Assembly (NCBI RefSeq): GCF_030547075.1
Contig: NZ_JAUOQH010000005.1
Span: forward strand, 186,001-250,000
Direction of reading: 5' to 3'
Source: Alteromonas sp. 1_MG-2023
Lineage (GTDB): Bacteria; Pseudomonadota; Gammaproteobacteria; Enterobacterales; Alteromonadaceae
DNA: 64,000 nucleotides
The notes under the pieces: model-generated
Seen by the model: only the letters and a program-made list of their open reading frames with translations
What the model was told of the DNA's origin: nothing
Databases searched by the model: none
Shown here: positions 1 through 8,678 of the stretch, one piece after another
Numbering within the stretch: position 1 is the stretch's first letter
Layout of the letters: every line of letters starts with the position of its first letter
Position numbers and translations under genes: made by a program

Positions 1-1
1 G

Positions 2-100
2 CTGACTACGGCGTTTTGGGTGATTCCAATAGGCGGCTGTATTCTATGGGGTGCAGCGTGGGCATACAGCCGAATGGTGAAACAGCACGGTTACGCATGA
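2..100 (+). CDS. C-terminal end of a membrane protein (left-truncated)
   Basis: The frame starting at base 2 runs open from the window edge to a TGA at 98-100 and gives 32 residues: a hydrophobic stretch ([18 protein letters not shown]) followed by a short basic tail. This looks like the last membrane helix of a small integral membrane protein. Its last bases overlap the end of envZ on the other strand, so the two genes are convergent. Too little is present to name a family, and the frame could be a chance one. Confidence 0.4.
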   Translation: MTTAFWVIPIGGCILWGAAWAYSRMVKQHGYA

Positions 101-1407
101 AGGGGTAAATAGAACTCCGCAATCAAACCTTGCTGCGGATGATTACGCAGCTCCACACCGCCACCATGGGCTTCTACAATACGCCTAATAATCGATAAAC
201 CTAAACCAGAGCCCGATATACTTCGGGCTTTGTTGCCTTGGGCAAACGGCATAAACACATGCTCTAGCTCCGAAGCGGGAATACCAGGGCCAAAGTCACG
301 CACTTTACAGAAAGCTCGCTTATCATTGCGGTTATAAAACGTGGTAATAACGATATTTTCTGAACCATAGCGAAACGCATTCTCAATTAAATTATCAATA
401 ACTCGCTTCATGGCCACGCGGCGTAAATCGAGTAACGGAATATCGTTAAGTTTAAGCGTAATATGATGCTTATCTTCGATATGCCGAGCCTGCGCTAGTT
501 CCTTAATCAGGCTGTTTAAGTCTGTATTTTCCTTAACTTCTTCTGTGTCATAGCGGGCGTAGTCGATGAACTGATCGATGATGGCATTCATATCTTCAAT
601 ATCATTCACAATACCGTCTTTAATCCAGTTTTGTGACTCGGGCAGCATTTCAGATGCAAGACGAATACGCGTAAGCGGGGTGCGCAAGTCATGAGAGATG
701 CCCGCAGTCATTAACGTTCGGTCATGCTCTAGTTGCTTGATACCTTGATTCATACGGTTAAACGCCCGGGTAACTTGGATCATTTCCGTGCTACCTTGCT
801 CTTTAAGTGGTGCTGGGTGTTCGCCTTTACCTACCGCTAATGCTGCTTTTTGCAACGAAGACAGCGGCATGGTCATACGCCTTACAAACAACCATCCTCC
901 AGCCACGCTTAAAATACCTATCACCATTAAATACATGGTCAACGGTGAAATATTCGCTTCGTTTAAGCCAGTTATGGGAATAGCAATCCAAGTGTCGGGG
1001 TAGCGAGACAAGGAAATCCACACCGTATAAGGGGCACTGGCATCGGTTTTTTGCGAAACTGTACTAATGCGCACGTCTGCAAGTTGCTCAATTTGTTTGC
1101 TTACCTGAGATGACATAAACCCATAATAAACGGCACTTTCTAACCCTTTAGTTCTAGCCTTACTGGCATCCAATATTTGAATGTCGGTTTTGTTGTAATA
1201 GCGGGCCCTACTTTCAGCATTACTTACTAGTAAATCGTCAGCCAATACCGACTTTACTTGCGTGGCAAGTAGGCTATTAATTTGCTGGTAACTAGGCTGA
1301 ATAAAATAATAAGTAACGGAAAGGTATGAAACAACTTGGTTAATAAGCAAAAGTACGCCAATCAGCATTACTGTTTGCCCAAATGCACTTTGAGGAACCA
1401 GGCGCAC
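91..1407 (-). CDS. envZ: Osmosensor histidine kinase EnvZ
   Basis: Inner-membrane sensor kinase that phosphorylates the response regulator encoded just upstream. The 438 residues show a first membrane helix (about 11-36), a periplasmic region, a second helix (about 158-175), a HAMP linker, a HisKA domain with the phospho-accepting H239 in SHDLRTPL, and an ATPase domain with the N box (N343), DFGPGIP at 371-377 and a GSGLGLS loop at 399-405. All catalytic motifs are intact and the length is that of EnvZ. It begins 44 bases after the ompR stop, in the classic ompR-envZ order, and is probably co-transcribed with it. RstB-type kinases are an alternative, but the pairing and the periplasmic domain size favour EnvZ. 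Confidence 0.93.
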   Translation of the reverse strand: MRLVPQSAFGQTVMLIGVLLLINQVVSYLSVTYYFIQPSYQQINSLLATQVKSVLADDLLVSNAESRARYYNKTDIQILDASKARTKGLESAVYYGFMSSQVSKQIEQLADVRISTVSQKTDASAPYTVWISLSRYPDTWIAIPITGLNEANISPLTMYLMVIGILSVAGGWLFVRRMTMPLSSLQKAALAVGKGEHPAPLKEQGSTEMIQVTRAFNRMNQGIKQLEHDRTLMTAGISHDLRTPLTRIRLASEMLPESQNWIKDGIVNDIEDMNAIIDQFIDYARYDTEEVKENTDLNSLIKELAQARHIEDKHHITLKLNDIPLLDLRRVAMKRVIDNLIENAFRYGSENIVITTFYNRNDKRAFCKVRDFGPGIPASELEHVFMPFAQGNKARSISGSGLGLSIIRRIVEAHGGGVELRNHPQQGLIAEFYLPLHA

Positions 1408-1451
1408 TACTTTATCGACCTATGTAAACACTGGGTTTTGCCCATCGGTAG

Positions 1452-2174
1452 TTATGCCTGCTCACCGTCGGGAACGAATACATAGCCTAAGCCCCAAACG
1501 GTCTGAATATACCTTGGGTTTGCTGGGTCTTTCTCTAGCATTCTACGCAATCGCGATACTTGAACATCAATACTGCGTTCTAGGGCGCTGTAGTCTCGCC
1601 CGCGGGCTAGGTTCATAAGTTTGTCTCGAGAAAGGGGCTCCCTAGGGTGGGTAACTAAAGACTTTAGCACTGCAAACTCGCCGCTAGTAAGGGTAAGGGG
1701 GGTGCTGCCAGCGGTCATTTCTCGGGTGGCCAAGTTCAGTTTATATTCACCAAATTCAATAATTTGTACGTCTTTAGACGGTGCGCCTGGAGCTTCACTA
1801 TTTTGCCTGCGTAACACGGCTTTGGCCCGGGCAAGAAGCTCTCGAGGGTTGAATGGCTTAGGCAAGTAATCGTCTGCGCCCATTTCAAGGCCAATTATCC
1901 TGTCGACTTCATCGCCTTTCGCGGTCAGCATAATAATTGGAAGCTCACTGCCTGTTTGGCGTAAACGTCGGCATATAGATAAGCCATCTTCACCAGGAAG
2001 CATTAGATCTAACACCATAAGGTGAAAGTTCTCGCGCTCAAGCAATCTATCCATTTGCTCTGCATTTCCAGCGCTTCGCACCTGGTAACCTTGTTCGACT
2101 AAATAGCGTTCAAGCAGGCTACGAAGGCGCATGTCGTCATCGACAACGAGAATTTTAGACGTTTCCTGACCCAT
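1452..2174 (-). CDS. ompR: Response regulator OmpR
   Basis: DNA-binding response regulator of the OmpR/PhoB class, 240 residues. The receiver domain (about 6-120) has the acidic pocket DDD at 12-14, the phospho-acceptor D56 in MVLDLMLPGEDG and the conserved lysine in MLTAKGDE. The C-terminal winged helix (about 140-235) contains the recognition region ALERSIDVQVSRLRRMLEKD. It is followed by envZ, its cognate kinase. In relatives the pair controls porin and envelope genes in response to osmolarity and acid; the targets in this organism are not visible here. Confidence 0.95.
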   Translation of the reverse strand: MGQETSKILVVDDDMRLRSLLERYLVEQGYQVRSAGNAEQMDRLLERENFHLMVLDLMLPGEDGLSICRRLRQTGSELPIIMLTAKGDEVDRIIGLEMGADDYLPKPFNPRELLARAKAVLRRQNSEAPGAPSKDVQIIEFGEYKLNLATREMTAGSTPLTLTSGEFAVLKSLVTHPREPLSRDKLMNLARGRDYSALERSIDVQVSRLRRMLEKDPANPRYIQTVWGLGYVFVPDGEQA

Positions 2175-2227
2175 GACATGCCTTTAATAGTATTTTTCCT
2201 CACTATAACGACTCGTTACCAAATACA

Positions 2228-2261
2228 AAAGAGAGGAATGCATGAAAGCCTTCCTCTCTTT
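2228..2261 (-). terminator. Hairpin terminator upstream of ompR
   Basis: The arms AAAGAGAGGAA (2228-2238) and TTCCTCTCTTT (2251-2261) pair perfectly over 11 bases around a 12-base loop. Read on the minus strand the hairpin ends in a T-rich tail, so it would stop transcripts coming from the DUF2855 gene before they reach ompR. Confidence 0.6.
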
Positions 2262-2284
2262 GTTACAAATAGTGTCAGATATAG

Positions 2285-2401
2285 GTTTAGACAGTACCGC
2301 TTAGGTGCAAATTAGTTAAACAGTACCGCTTAGGTACAAATTAGTTAGACAGTACCGCTTAGGTACAAATAAGTTAGACAGCCCCGTTTAGGTACAAACT
2401 A
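2285..2401. repeat. Four tandem copies of a 29-30 bp repeat
   Basis: Units lie at 2285-2314, 2315-2343, 2344-2372 and 2373-2401, all built on GTTAGACAGTACCGCTTAGG plus TACAAATTA. The two middle copies are nearly identical and the outer ones carry several changes. There are no unique spacers, so this is a plain tandem array and not CRISPR. The last copy ends exactly on the stop codon of the neighbouring DUF2855 gene. Confidence 0.85.
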
Positions 2402-3496
2402 ATCAAACCGAACAACATTAAGCGCTGTGGTGTCGGCGGTGCCGTTTAAGGTATCGGAATATAAGGCAACGATTTGCTGAGAGCCTGTGTGTTCTTGTTC
2501 AAAAAAGGTATCTTGAACTTTGCCCGCGAATCCCTGCCACGCCTTTGCGTATTTTGCTAAAAAGCCATCGTGTCCCCATTCCTGCTGGCGTTGTTTAACC
2601 CGTGCAGGGGCAAAAAATATCTCGGCATCTAAGGCTTTCTTATTGGGCTTTTGCTCGGCTTTCCAATCGGTGGCACCAATGAGGGTAACCTTCGAGAGCC
2701 TGTCGCCAAGTGCATTGCCTAGTGAATTTATCAGAGTGCCATTAGCGGCAAAATCGAGTAGCCAGTACTGGTGATCTTTAGATAAAGTTTCTACATCGTC
2801 ATAGCTAAATACGTGATCGTAGCACCCTGAGGCTTTCACCATGTCTACATTTGAAGCAGAGGTTAACCCTATTACTTGATAATTAGCATGTCTGTGACTT
2901 TTTTGATCTTTCAGCAGTTGAGCTGTACCCAGTGCGGTTTTGCTAGATGCACTTGAAAGCAATAACGACTCACCTTGGCTACACTCGTCCACAAAATCAT
3001 CCAACACAAATGATGTCATGTATAACGGACGAAAATTTAACTGCCAAGCTTCGCGGCTTGCATCATGGCCAGGGTCAACGGCACAGCGTAGGTATAGGTC
3101 GTACACGGGGCTAATGCTTTTGCGGTTTTCGTGTATATCAGAAAATCCGTGAGGTGCTACTTTTCCTGCCTTAATTACCCAGTGACTTGCCATGGGCAAG
3201 TAACCAAACACTTTTTCGCCTGCTTTAACATCAGCATGATTGGAGGCGACAACCGTAGCAAAGCCCCATACAGGCACAATGCCGTAATCTTCATCAGCAG
3301 GGAAGAAACCCCAGTAGCCCATGGTAAAACCAAGCGCAGCATAGGTAATATTATTGGCTGAAAAACCAAAGCTATCGGTTTCAAGCAAAACTTCATCTTG
3401 AGCTAAGTCATCGGTAGACAGGGTCTTATCTACAACTTGGGTGTCATCAATTTTGTCTTTTTTTACCCATATCTGCGTACTGGTTACGGTTGTCAT
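2399..3496 (-). CDS. DUF2855 family protein
   Basis: A 365-residue protein I recognise as DUF2855, a family without an assigned reaction. The layout resembles a medium-chain dehydrogenase/reductase: an N-terminal part with NNITYAALG and GEKVFGYLPMASH, then a Rossmann-like core with LLLSSASSKTALGTA and VIGLTSASN at the position of a nucleotide-binding fold. No zinc ligands are evident. The start has a good ribosome site (AAGGTGAC). It lies downstream of the DAPG-hydrolase-like gene on the same strand with a 101-base gap, so it may belong to the TetR-controlled cluster. A redox role is inference. Confidence 0.75.
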   Translation of the reverse strand: MTTVTSTQIWVKKDKIDDTQVVDKTLSTDDLAQDEVLLETDSFGFSANNITYAALGFTMGYWGFFPADEDYGIVPVWGFATVVASNHADVKAGEKVFGYLPMASHWVIKAGKVAPHGFSDIHENRKSISPVYDLYLRCAVDPGHDASREAWQLNFRPLYMTSFVLDDFVDECSQGESLLLSSASSKTALGTAQLLKDQKSHRHANYQVIGLTSASNVDMVKASGCYDHVFSYDDVETLSKDHQYWLLDFAANGTLINSLGNALGDRLSKVTLIGATDWKAEQKPNKKALDAEIFFAPARVKQRQQEWGHDGFLAKYAKAWQGFAGKVQDTFFEQEHTGSQQIVALYSDTLNGTADTTALNVVRFD

Positions 3497-3597
3497 GGCG
3501 TCACCTTAAATCTGATTTCAATAGACTACGATGACGCACTTTTAATGGGTTTTCGACTTTAGGTTGTAAATAGATTGTTATAGGGCTCGCGAATACA

Positions 3598-4332
3598 CTA
3601 GGTAGTGGGCACATTTTCTTCATAAAGCTGCGGCAGAAAATCTGCAAGTGTTCCCATTTCTTCAATAGCATGGGTCATCAAATCATTAGCCATGCCGTGA
3701 TCAAGCAATAGATACCTTACTAATGCTGTATTGCCAAATACCCCTTCAATGGAGAATACTTCATTATTCCCGTCACGTTTGGCCACGTGTCCCATCCAAA
3801 AAATAGAACGCATTTCAGCGCCAAATTGAGTATCGCGAATATAGTGACACATAGTGGATAAATTCAAATTTCCCTCTAATTGACCTGCTTTTGCGCACAA
3901 TAGTGTTTCGTTATTTGAAGGTGTGTAGTCAGGAAAAAATTCGGTGGGGTCAACAAACTGAATGCGCAGCTTTTGCAGGTCTTCACCAATATATTCGTGA
4001 ACAAGGTGGCTTGCGCCAACAATTTCGCCATCACGTTTATTTTCCCAATCCATCCAGACATGCGCGGTGGGGTGCCACATTTTATAATGAGTAGTAGTTT
4101 GCAAGTAATCGGCAAACCACCAGTGCACCATCTTGGCTTTTACATTTGGCATACGAGTAAGGGCTTTTACTACCATTACCCCATTGGACTGGGTGGAAAC
4201 GCCGGTTTCCAGATTATTATACTTAGCATTAAAAAGCCCTGACGTTTCACGATAGTCAGAAAAAGGGTTGATACCCCAAATAGCGATACAAAGCCCTATT
4301 ATTACAACGATAGTTAACATTAACTTATTCAT
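3598..4332 (-). CDS. DAPG/phloretin hydrolase-like protein, membrane-anchored
   Basis: The 244 residues start with a hydrophobic segment (about 4-21), a membrane anchor or signal. The rest carries the hallmarks of the 2,4-diacetylphloroglucinol hydrolase (PhlG) family: VHWWFADY, HYKMWHPTAH and a C-terminal HAIEEM. In PhlG a zinc ion held by His and Glu residues drives cleavage of a carbon-carbon bond between an acyl group and a phenolic ring. H87, H91, H112, E113, H221 and E225 are candidate ligands here, but I cannot assign them without an alignment. The start overlaps the TetR stop by four bases (ATGA), so the two are translationally coupled. The true substrate is unknown. Confidence 0.72.
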   Translation of the reverse strand: MNKLMLTIVVIIGLCIAIWGINPFSDYRETSGLFNAKYNNLETGVSTQSNGVMVVKALTRMPNVKAKMVHWWFADYLQTTTHYKMWHPTAHVWMDWENKRDGEIVGASHLVHEYIGEDLQKLRIQFVDPTEFFPDYTPSNNETLLCAKAGQLEGNLNLSTMCHYIRDTQFGAEMRSIFWMGHVAKRDGNNEVFSIEGVFGNTALVRYLLLDHGMANDLMTHAIEEMGTLADFLPQLYEENVPTT

Positions 4333-5006
4333 TTTTTACTGCCTTTAAAGAAGCTGATTGCATCTATTTCTTGGTGAGATAGGCCTATCATCGTGAGTAT
4401 AAACCGCGCCCATTCAGTAGCATCTTCAGCTTGGCTTTGACGGCCAATAGAGGCAATTATTAACCCTATAAACCCCCAACTCGTGATGGGCTCGGCGATT
4501 TGTGGCGAGGTCATAGGTTTGAATCGTCCCGTCATTACGCCGTTGGCAATATTAGCGGTTAAAAAATCACGCTGACTTTCGGTGATTGCGTTATTTAAAA
4601 TATGTGGGTGTGCCGTGAGCTTTTCAGTAATGGGATCGTTAGCGATACTTTGAAACATAGCGCTAGCCATACTTGCCACTATATCTGCGCTGTCTGCGTG
4701 AAGCGTATCTGTATCAGAGACGGCTGTGTCAGGGGCAGTAAACAAGGTAGTTATTCTGTCAGCGTGAAATTGTGCGTAACCTTCAAACCTCGCATTAACA
4801 GCGGCGGTGATACACTCGCCTTTGCCTTCAAAGTAGTTATAAAACGTCCGTCGGCCTACATCAGCACCTTCTGCAATGTCATCTGCGGTTACAGCATCAA
4901 ACCCTTTTTTATCTAGAAGCTCGACTGCAATGGCCATGAGTGCTGCCCGCGTTTTATTCTTTTTGCGGGTAAAGCGGTTTTCACTCGAGGTATTTGTTTC
5001 TTTCAA
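4329..5006 (-). CDS. TetR family transcriptional regulator
   Basis: 225 residues. The N-terminal helix-turn-helix (about 20-65) reads AVTADDIAEGADVGRRTFYNYF, a textbook TetR DNA-binding domain; the rest is a helical ligand-binding domain. The start is TTG at 5004-5006 preceded by AGAAAGG; no ATG lies near enough to keep the HTH intact. It is the first gene of a minus-strand pair with the DAPG-hydrolase-like gene and is divergent from a TonB receptor. A palindromic site in the shared intergenic region is the obvious operator, so it probably represses both directions until a small ligand binds. Confidence 0.9.
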   Translation of the reverse strand: MKETNTSSENRFTRKKNKTRAALMAIAVELLDKKGFDAVTADDIAEGADVGRRTFYNYFEGKGECITAAVNARFEGYAQFHADRITTLFTAPDTAVSDTDTLHADSADIVASMASAMFQSIANDPITEKLTAHPHILNNAITESQRDFLTANIANGVMTGRFKPMTSPQIAEPITSWGFIGLIIASIGRQSQAEDATEWARFILTMIGLSHQEIDAISFFKGSKK

Positions 5007-5084
5007 TTTAAATGGCCTTTCTCGCTAGGTTTAATGTCACTAAATGTAATGCACTTCACGCCATAATACCTAAATTTCACAATA

Positions 5085-5108
5085 GTGCAATATTGCACAT
5101 GTGTGCAA
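5085..5108. promoter_or_regulatory. Candidate TetR operator with three half-sites
   Basis: A perfect 14-base palindrome, GTGCAATATTGCAC, lies at 5085-5098. A further inverted half-site, GTGCAA, lies at 5103-5108, so the right half TTGCAC can pair with either side. The cluster sits 79 bases before the TetR start and 71 bases before the TonB receptor start, the usual place for an autoregulatory TetR operator in a divergent promoter. TTGCAC at 5093-5098 could also be the -35 element of the receptor promoter (TAGTCT follows after 17 bases). Confidence 0.6.
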
Positions 5109-5178
5109 TTAAGGTTAGTCTAATGTTTCTTTGTTGTAAATTTAATGTAACAGGGCTGGTTTTGCCTACGGAGCAAAT

Positions 5179-7545
5179 ATGGAAAAGATGAAGGTGTTTA
5201 GAGCAGTTGTTGGTATTAATATGATGTTGTGCGGGTTTACGGTTAAAGCAGATGAAGTGCAGTCAAATGACACAGACTCAGGAGAGCTAACCAGCCCTTC
5301 TCTAGAAGTGATAGAGGTGACTTCACAGAAGCGAACCCAATCAATTCAAGAGGTGCCTTTGTCGGTACAAGCATTGACAGGGGATGCGCTAGAAAGCAGT
5401 GGAATTAATGACTTTGAAGATGTAGTACATATTTCTCCCTCTATTTCGTTACAGGATAATTTGTCGCCGTTCCAAAAGAGTATTTATATTCGGGGAACGG
5501 GAACAACCATTAACTCAGCCACGGTAGAGTCAAGTGTTTCAACGGTAGTTGATGGTGTTGTGCTTGCACGGCAGGGGCAGTTCTTTGGCAATTTTGCTGA
5601 CACCGAAAGATTAGAAGTACTAAGAGGGCCGCAAAGCACGTTATTCGGTAAAAATGCGTCTGCGGGCGTATTAAATATTGTTACCAAGAAGCCAAACTTC
5701 GATGAGCTTGAAATGAGCGCAACTGCGTCGTACGACGAGTATGGTGAATGGAATACCAAAGGGACTGTCACAGGGCCTATATCTGAAACTATCGCCTACC
5801 GATTCTCAGGTAACTACGAATACGTGGGGACCAATCATATTGAAAACGTTAACAACGGCGGCCCTTCGCTAGATAAAGAGCGGGCGATAGGAGCTAGAGG
5901 TAAGCTGCAATGGGATGCGAGTGATAATGTTGAAGTGATGTTTATCGCCGATTATTCCGATAGCAGTGCACCTTCTGGGGTGCGAGTATTTCGTGCCGTG
6001 AGCGAGGCTTCGGCGCAAGCTAGTGATATTAATGCGCTAACACCGGTTGTACCGGGTGAAAGCAATAGGAAAGTGAACATTAACGATCCTAATCATTACG
6101 ACACCAAAGATTGGGGGCTGAGTGCAGAGGTTAATTGGTGGTTAGACGAACACCAAATCACGTCAATTACAGCCTATAGAAACTGGCAGATGGATGATGC
6201 ACTCGATATAGATTCTACCGGAGTAGATATTCCAGTTAGTGCCTATATTGGCGTGGGAACGCCGTCATTTCGAGGTGTAGTGAATAGTGTTAAAGACACC
6301 GAGCAAATGTCGCAAGAATTTAGGATTCAGTCTACTCACGACAGCTCGCTTCAATATGTGGTAGGCGCTTATCTGTGGGGAACCACCTACCTTGGTGTAA
6401 ATCAAGAAAGGCGTACGGTATGTTATGACTTGGTGGCCGCTAGGCCTGTTTACAGTAACTGTGAGGGTGTGCCTGTGCCGGCAGCGTTTATTGCTAGCCA
6501 GTCGTACAATCAACTTACCGATGTATCCACCCAGTATTATGCGCTTTTTGGTCAGCTAGATTATGCATTAAGTGACAAGCTTGGCGTTTCATTAGGGCTA
6601 CGCGCACAGCGCGATGTGTTTGAGTGGGATGTACAACAGCGTGGTGTATTAGAGGAAGGCGACTTACCAGAGCCAAGATATTTAGGTGAAGGCAAAGAAA
6701 CTTATACCGAAACCACGGGTAAGTTGTCGTTTCAGTATGCCTTGGACTCAGGCGCAAATGCTTATTTGTCTTACTCACGAGGCTATAAAGGCCCAGGTGC
6801 TGATTTCGCTTTACCAGACAGTGCAGCCTTAGACCCAGAGTATGTTGATGCTTATGAGCTGGGTTATAAAGCGCAGTGGTTTAACCGTAGGCTCAATCTA
6901 TCCACAGCGTTGTTTTGGCAAGACTTCGAAAACACTCAGGTCTCTTATTTTGACGAAAATGATGTCATTTTTAGACCCACTAATGCGGGTGAAACAAGAC
7001 AACGAGGTATAGAAATAGACACCATGTTAGCGGCGACCAATAACATCACGCTAACGGTGGGAGCGACGTGGCTAGATGCACAATACGAGTCATATTCAGT
7101 TGCTTGTTACACTAACGATCCTTCTCCATCCTGCTCAGTCTCTGCCTCAACCTCAGGCACAAAAGATGTATCAGGAGAAACCACCACCTTTTCACCGGAA
7201 TTTAAGCTAGTGTCTGGGGTACGCTATGAAAGTGATGCACTCAGTAATGGGGCAAGTTGGTTCTTACAAGGAAATCATCGCTGGCAGTCTGAGGTGCAAT
7301 ACGATGCCAATCAAAACCCTGCAACCTTACAAGGTGCCTATGGTATTGCAGATATTTTCGTAGGCTATCGGTCAGCCTCACAGAAGTATTCAGTATCATT
7401 ATTCGTTAAGAATGTTTTCGATACCCAATACGTGAATAACCTAGCCGCTTTCGTAGATTCTACAGGCGTGGGAGAGTCTGTTATTCAATTTGTTCCTAAA
7501 ACCGCAGACAGACTCGTTGGCGCTACGTTTAGCGTACAATATTAA
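5179..7545 (+). CDS. TonB-dependent outer membrane receptor
   Basis: 788 residues. A signal peptide (about 1-24) is followed by a TonB-box-like LEVIEVTSQKR, a plug domain with LRGPQSTLFGKNASAG, and a long beta-barrel ending in an aromatic strand (ATFSVQY). The ITSQKR/QEVPLSV style of plug is common in receptors for plant- or algal-derived compounds and is not specific to siderophores. The ribosome site CGGAG precedes the ATG at 5179. The gene is divergent from the TetR/DAPG-hydrolase-like pair and shares their operator region, so its cargo is likely the substrate or inducer of that module. The cargo itself cannot be read from the sequence. Confidence 0.9.
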   Translation: MEKMKVFRAVVGINMMLCGFTVKADEVQSNDTDSGELTSPSLEVIEVTSQKRTQSIQEVPLSVQALTGDALESSGINDFEDVVHISPSISLQDNLSPFQKSIYIRGTGTTINSATVESSVSTVVDGVVLARQGQFFGNFADTERLEVLRGPQSTLFGKNASAGVLNIVTKKPNFDELEMSATASYDEYGEWNTKGTVTGPISETIAYRFSGNYEYVGTNHIENVNNGGPSLDKERAIGARGKLQWDASDNVEVMFIADYSDSSAPSGVRVFRAVSEASAQASDINALTPVVPGESNRKVNINDPNHYDTKDWGLSAEVNWWLDEHQITSITAYRNWQMDDALDIDSTGVDIPVSAYIGVGTPSFRGVVNSVKDTEQMSQEFRIQSTHDSSLQYVVGAYLWGTTYLGVNQERRTVCYDLVAARPVYSNCEGVPVPAAFIASQSYNQLTDVSTQYYALFGQLDYALSDKLGVSLGLRAQRDVFEWDVQQRGVLEEGDLPEPRYLGEGKETYTETTGKLSFQYALDSGANAYLSYSRGYKGPGADFALPDSAALDPEYVDAYELGYKAQWFNRRLNLSTALFWQDFENTQVSYFDENDVIFRPTNAGETRQRGIEIDTMLAATNNITLTVGATWLDAQYESYSVACYTNDPSPSCSVSASTSGTKDVSGETTTFSPEFKLVSGVRYESDALSNGASWFLQGNHRWQSEVQYDANQNPATLQGAYGIADIFVGYRSASQKYSVSLFVKNVFDTQYVNNLAAFVDSTGVGESVIQFVPKTADRLVGATFSVQY

Positions 7546-7557
7546 TTTGCCCCTCAT

Positions 7558-7585
7558 GGGTTAATCAGAACGGTTAACCCTTTAT
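7558..7585 (+). terminator. Terminator after the TonB receptor
   Basis: GGGTTAA (7558-7564) pairs with TTAACCC (7574-7580) around a 9-base loop and is followed by TTTATT. It lies 13 bases after the receptor stop. Confidence 0.6.
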
Positions 7586-7708
7586 TCCCCACGCACCCGC
7601 TTAAATACTAGCACTGCGCTGTTTATTTATTATACTAAAGTCTACCTTAGCGTTTGTGTAGGCACTGTACCAATACCTATATAAGCGGAATGTTCAAAGG
7701 AAAAGAGC

Positions 7709-8527
7709 ATGTTAAAGCGCAACGTATTAATTCTATTAACAATGATGCTGTCGTTTTCATCATCGGCGGCCTTAGTGAAGTTTTCATTTGAAGGTGAAGT
7801 TACTGAAATTGACAATATAGTCGGCAACTTTTGGGACCCCTCAGTGATAGGCACTAAAATTAGCGGTTATATGATTATGGATACTGAACTTGCCATAGGT
7901 GGGCGAGAAGAAGTTTCTTATTACTGGTGGAACAATATCGATAGCGACCCTGGTGCCCTCACCACATTTTTTGAAATTTTAGGTAAAAACTACGTGCTCT
8001 CTGGTGATTATGATTATAACGCCATGTACGACAGCTACGTGACCGATGAATTTTTGGAATATGGCGGTGGTATTGATGAATATGGTGATGCTGTTCCTGA
8101 CAGTTTTGGGCTGAAAGATACTGAACAGCAAGAGACTACGGTTAACGGTGAAGTGACCTTCATCAATAAAAAGTTTGCGTTCGGTATCTCAGATAGCTTG
8201 ATTGATTTTTTAACTGACTTTAGGCCCGTCCCTGGTGTAAGTGAGCCCCAACCCGATTGGTTACAAGAAATTTTATGGGTAGATGACGGTACCATTGATA
8301 ATGGGAAGTCTGGCGGTGGATCTTTTGATTATTATGAAACGTTTGATGATGGGATAACAAGTCGAGAGACGGTTGCCGATGCTATGTTGTATTTTCGTCT
8401 TAACCAAGTTTCTACTCAGCAAATTTCAAGTGTTAGCACACCTAATAGCTTTGGACTCTTTATCATATCGGCAGCAATGCTAATTTTTCGCTTTCGTTTA
8501 CGGTTAAAAGCGAGCGTAGGTAAATAA
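7709..8527 (+). CDS. Exported protein with a degenerate PEP-CTERM-like tail
   Basis: 272 residues with a clear signal peptide (MLKRNVLILL to about residue 21) preceded by an AAGGAAAAG ribosome site. The body is acidic and rich in Gly, Asp and Tyr, with no domain I recognise. The C-terminus has the three-part pattern of PEP-CTERM sorting signals: a short Pro-containing motif (VSTPNSFG), a hydrophobic helix, then a basic cluster (FRFRLRLK). The canonical P-E-P is replaced by STPN, as in variants seen in marine gammaproteobacteria. Such proteins are normally processed by an exosortase, none of which is in the window. The gene stands alone between two terminators. Confidence 0.65.
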   Translation: MLKRNVLILLTMMLSFSSSAALVKFSFEGEVTEIDNIVGNFWDPSVIGTKISGYMIMDTELAIGGREEVSYYWWNNIDSDPGALTTFFEILGKNYVLSGDYDYNAMYDSYVTDEFLEYGGGIDEYGDAVPDSFGLKDTEQQETTVNGEVTFINKKFAFGISDSLIDFLTDFRPVPGVSEPQPDWLQEILWVDDGTIDNGKSGGGSFDYYETFDDGITSRETVADAMLYFRLNQVSTQQISSVSTPNSFGLFIISAAMLIFRFRLRLKASVGK

Positions 8528-8640
8528 AGAGGAGCGCTAGTAGATAAAGATGAATGCAGTAAATAAAAAGGAGCATTGGTAGGTAAAAGCGAGCAATGCT
8601 AGATTAAAACCAGCGCAAGTAACTAAGTAAGTAAAAGCGA
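8505..8640. repeat. Degenerate short tandem repeats at the end of a gene
   Basis: From the last codons of the PEP-CTERM-like gene to the next hairpin, the DNA is made of imperfect units of about 20 bases built on GTA(G)(G/A)TAAAAGCGAGC, for example at 8512, 8538, 8559 and 8580. Unit length varies, so this is decayed repeat sequence. The last residues of the upstream protein are encoded by the first unit. Confidence 0.5.
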
Positions 8641-8669
8641 CCACCACTTTTTACGCAAAGTGGCGGTCG
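8638..8669. terminator. Terminator between convergent genes
   Basis: CGACCACCACTTT (8638-8650) pairs with AAAGTGGCGGTCG (8657-8669) with one mismatch around a 6-base loop. It sits between the convergent PEP-CTERM-like gene and the second TonB receptor and could act in both directions, although the T tails are weak. Confidence 0.5.
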
Positions 8670-8678
8670 ATGTTTACG

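Noticed and set aside
2285..2401. Possible CRISPR array
   Set aside because: The copies are directly adjacent with no unique spacers and no cas gene nearby.
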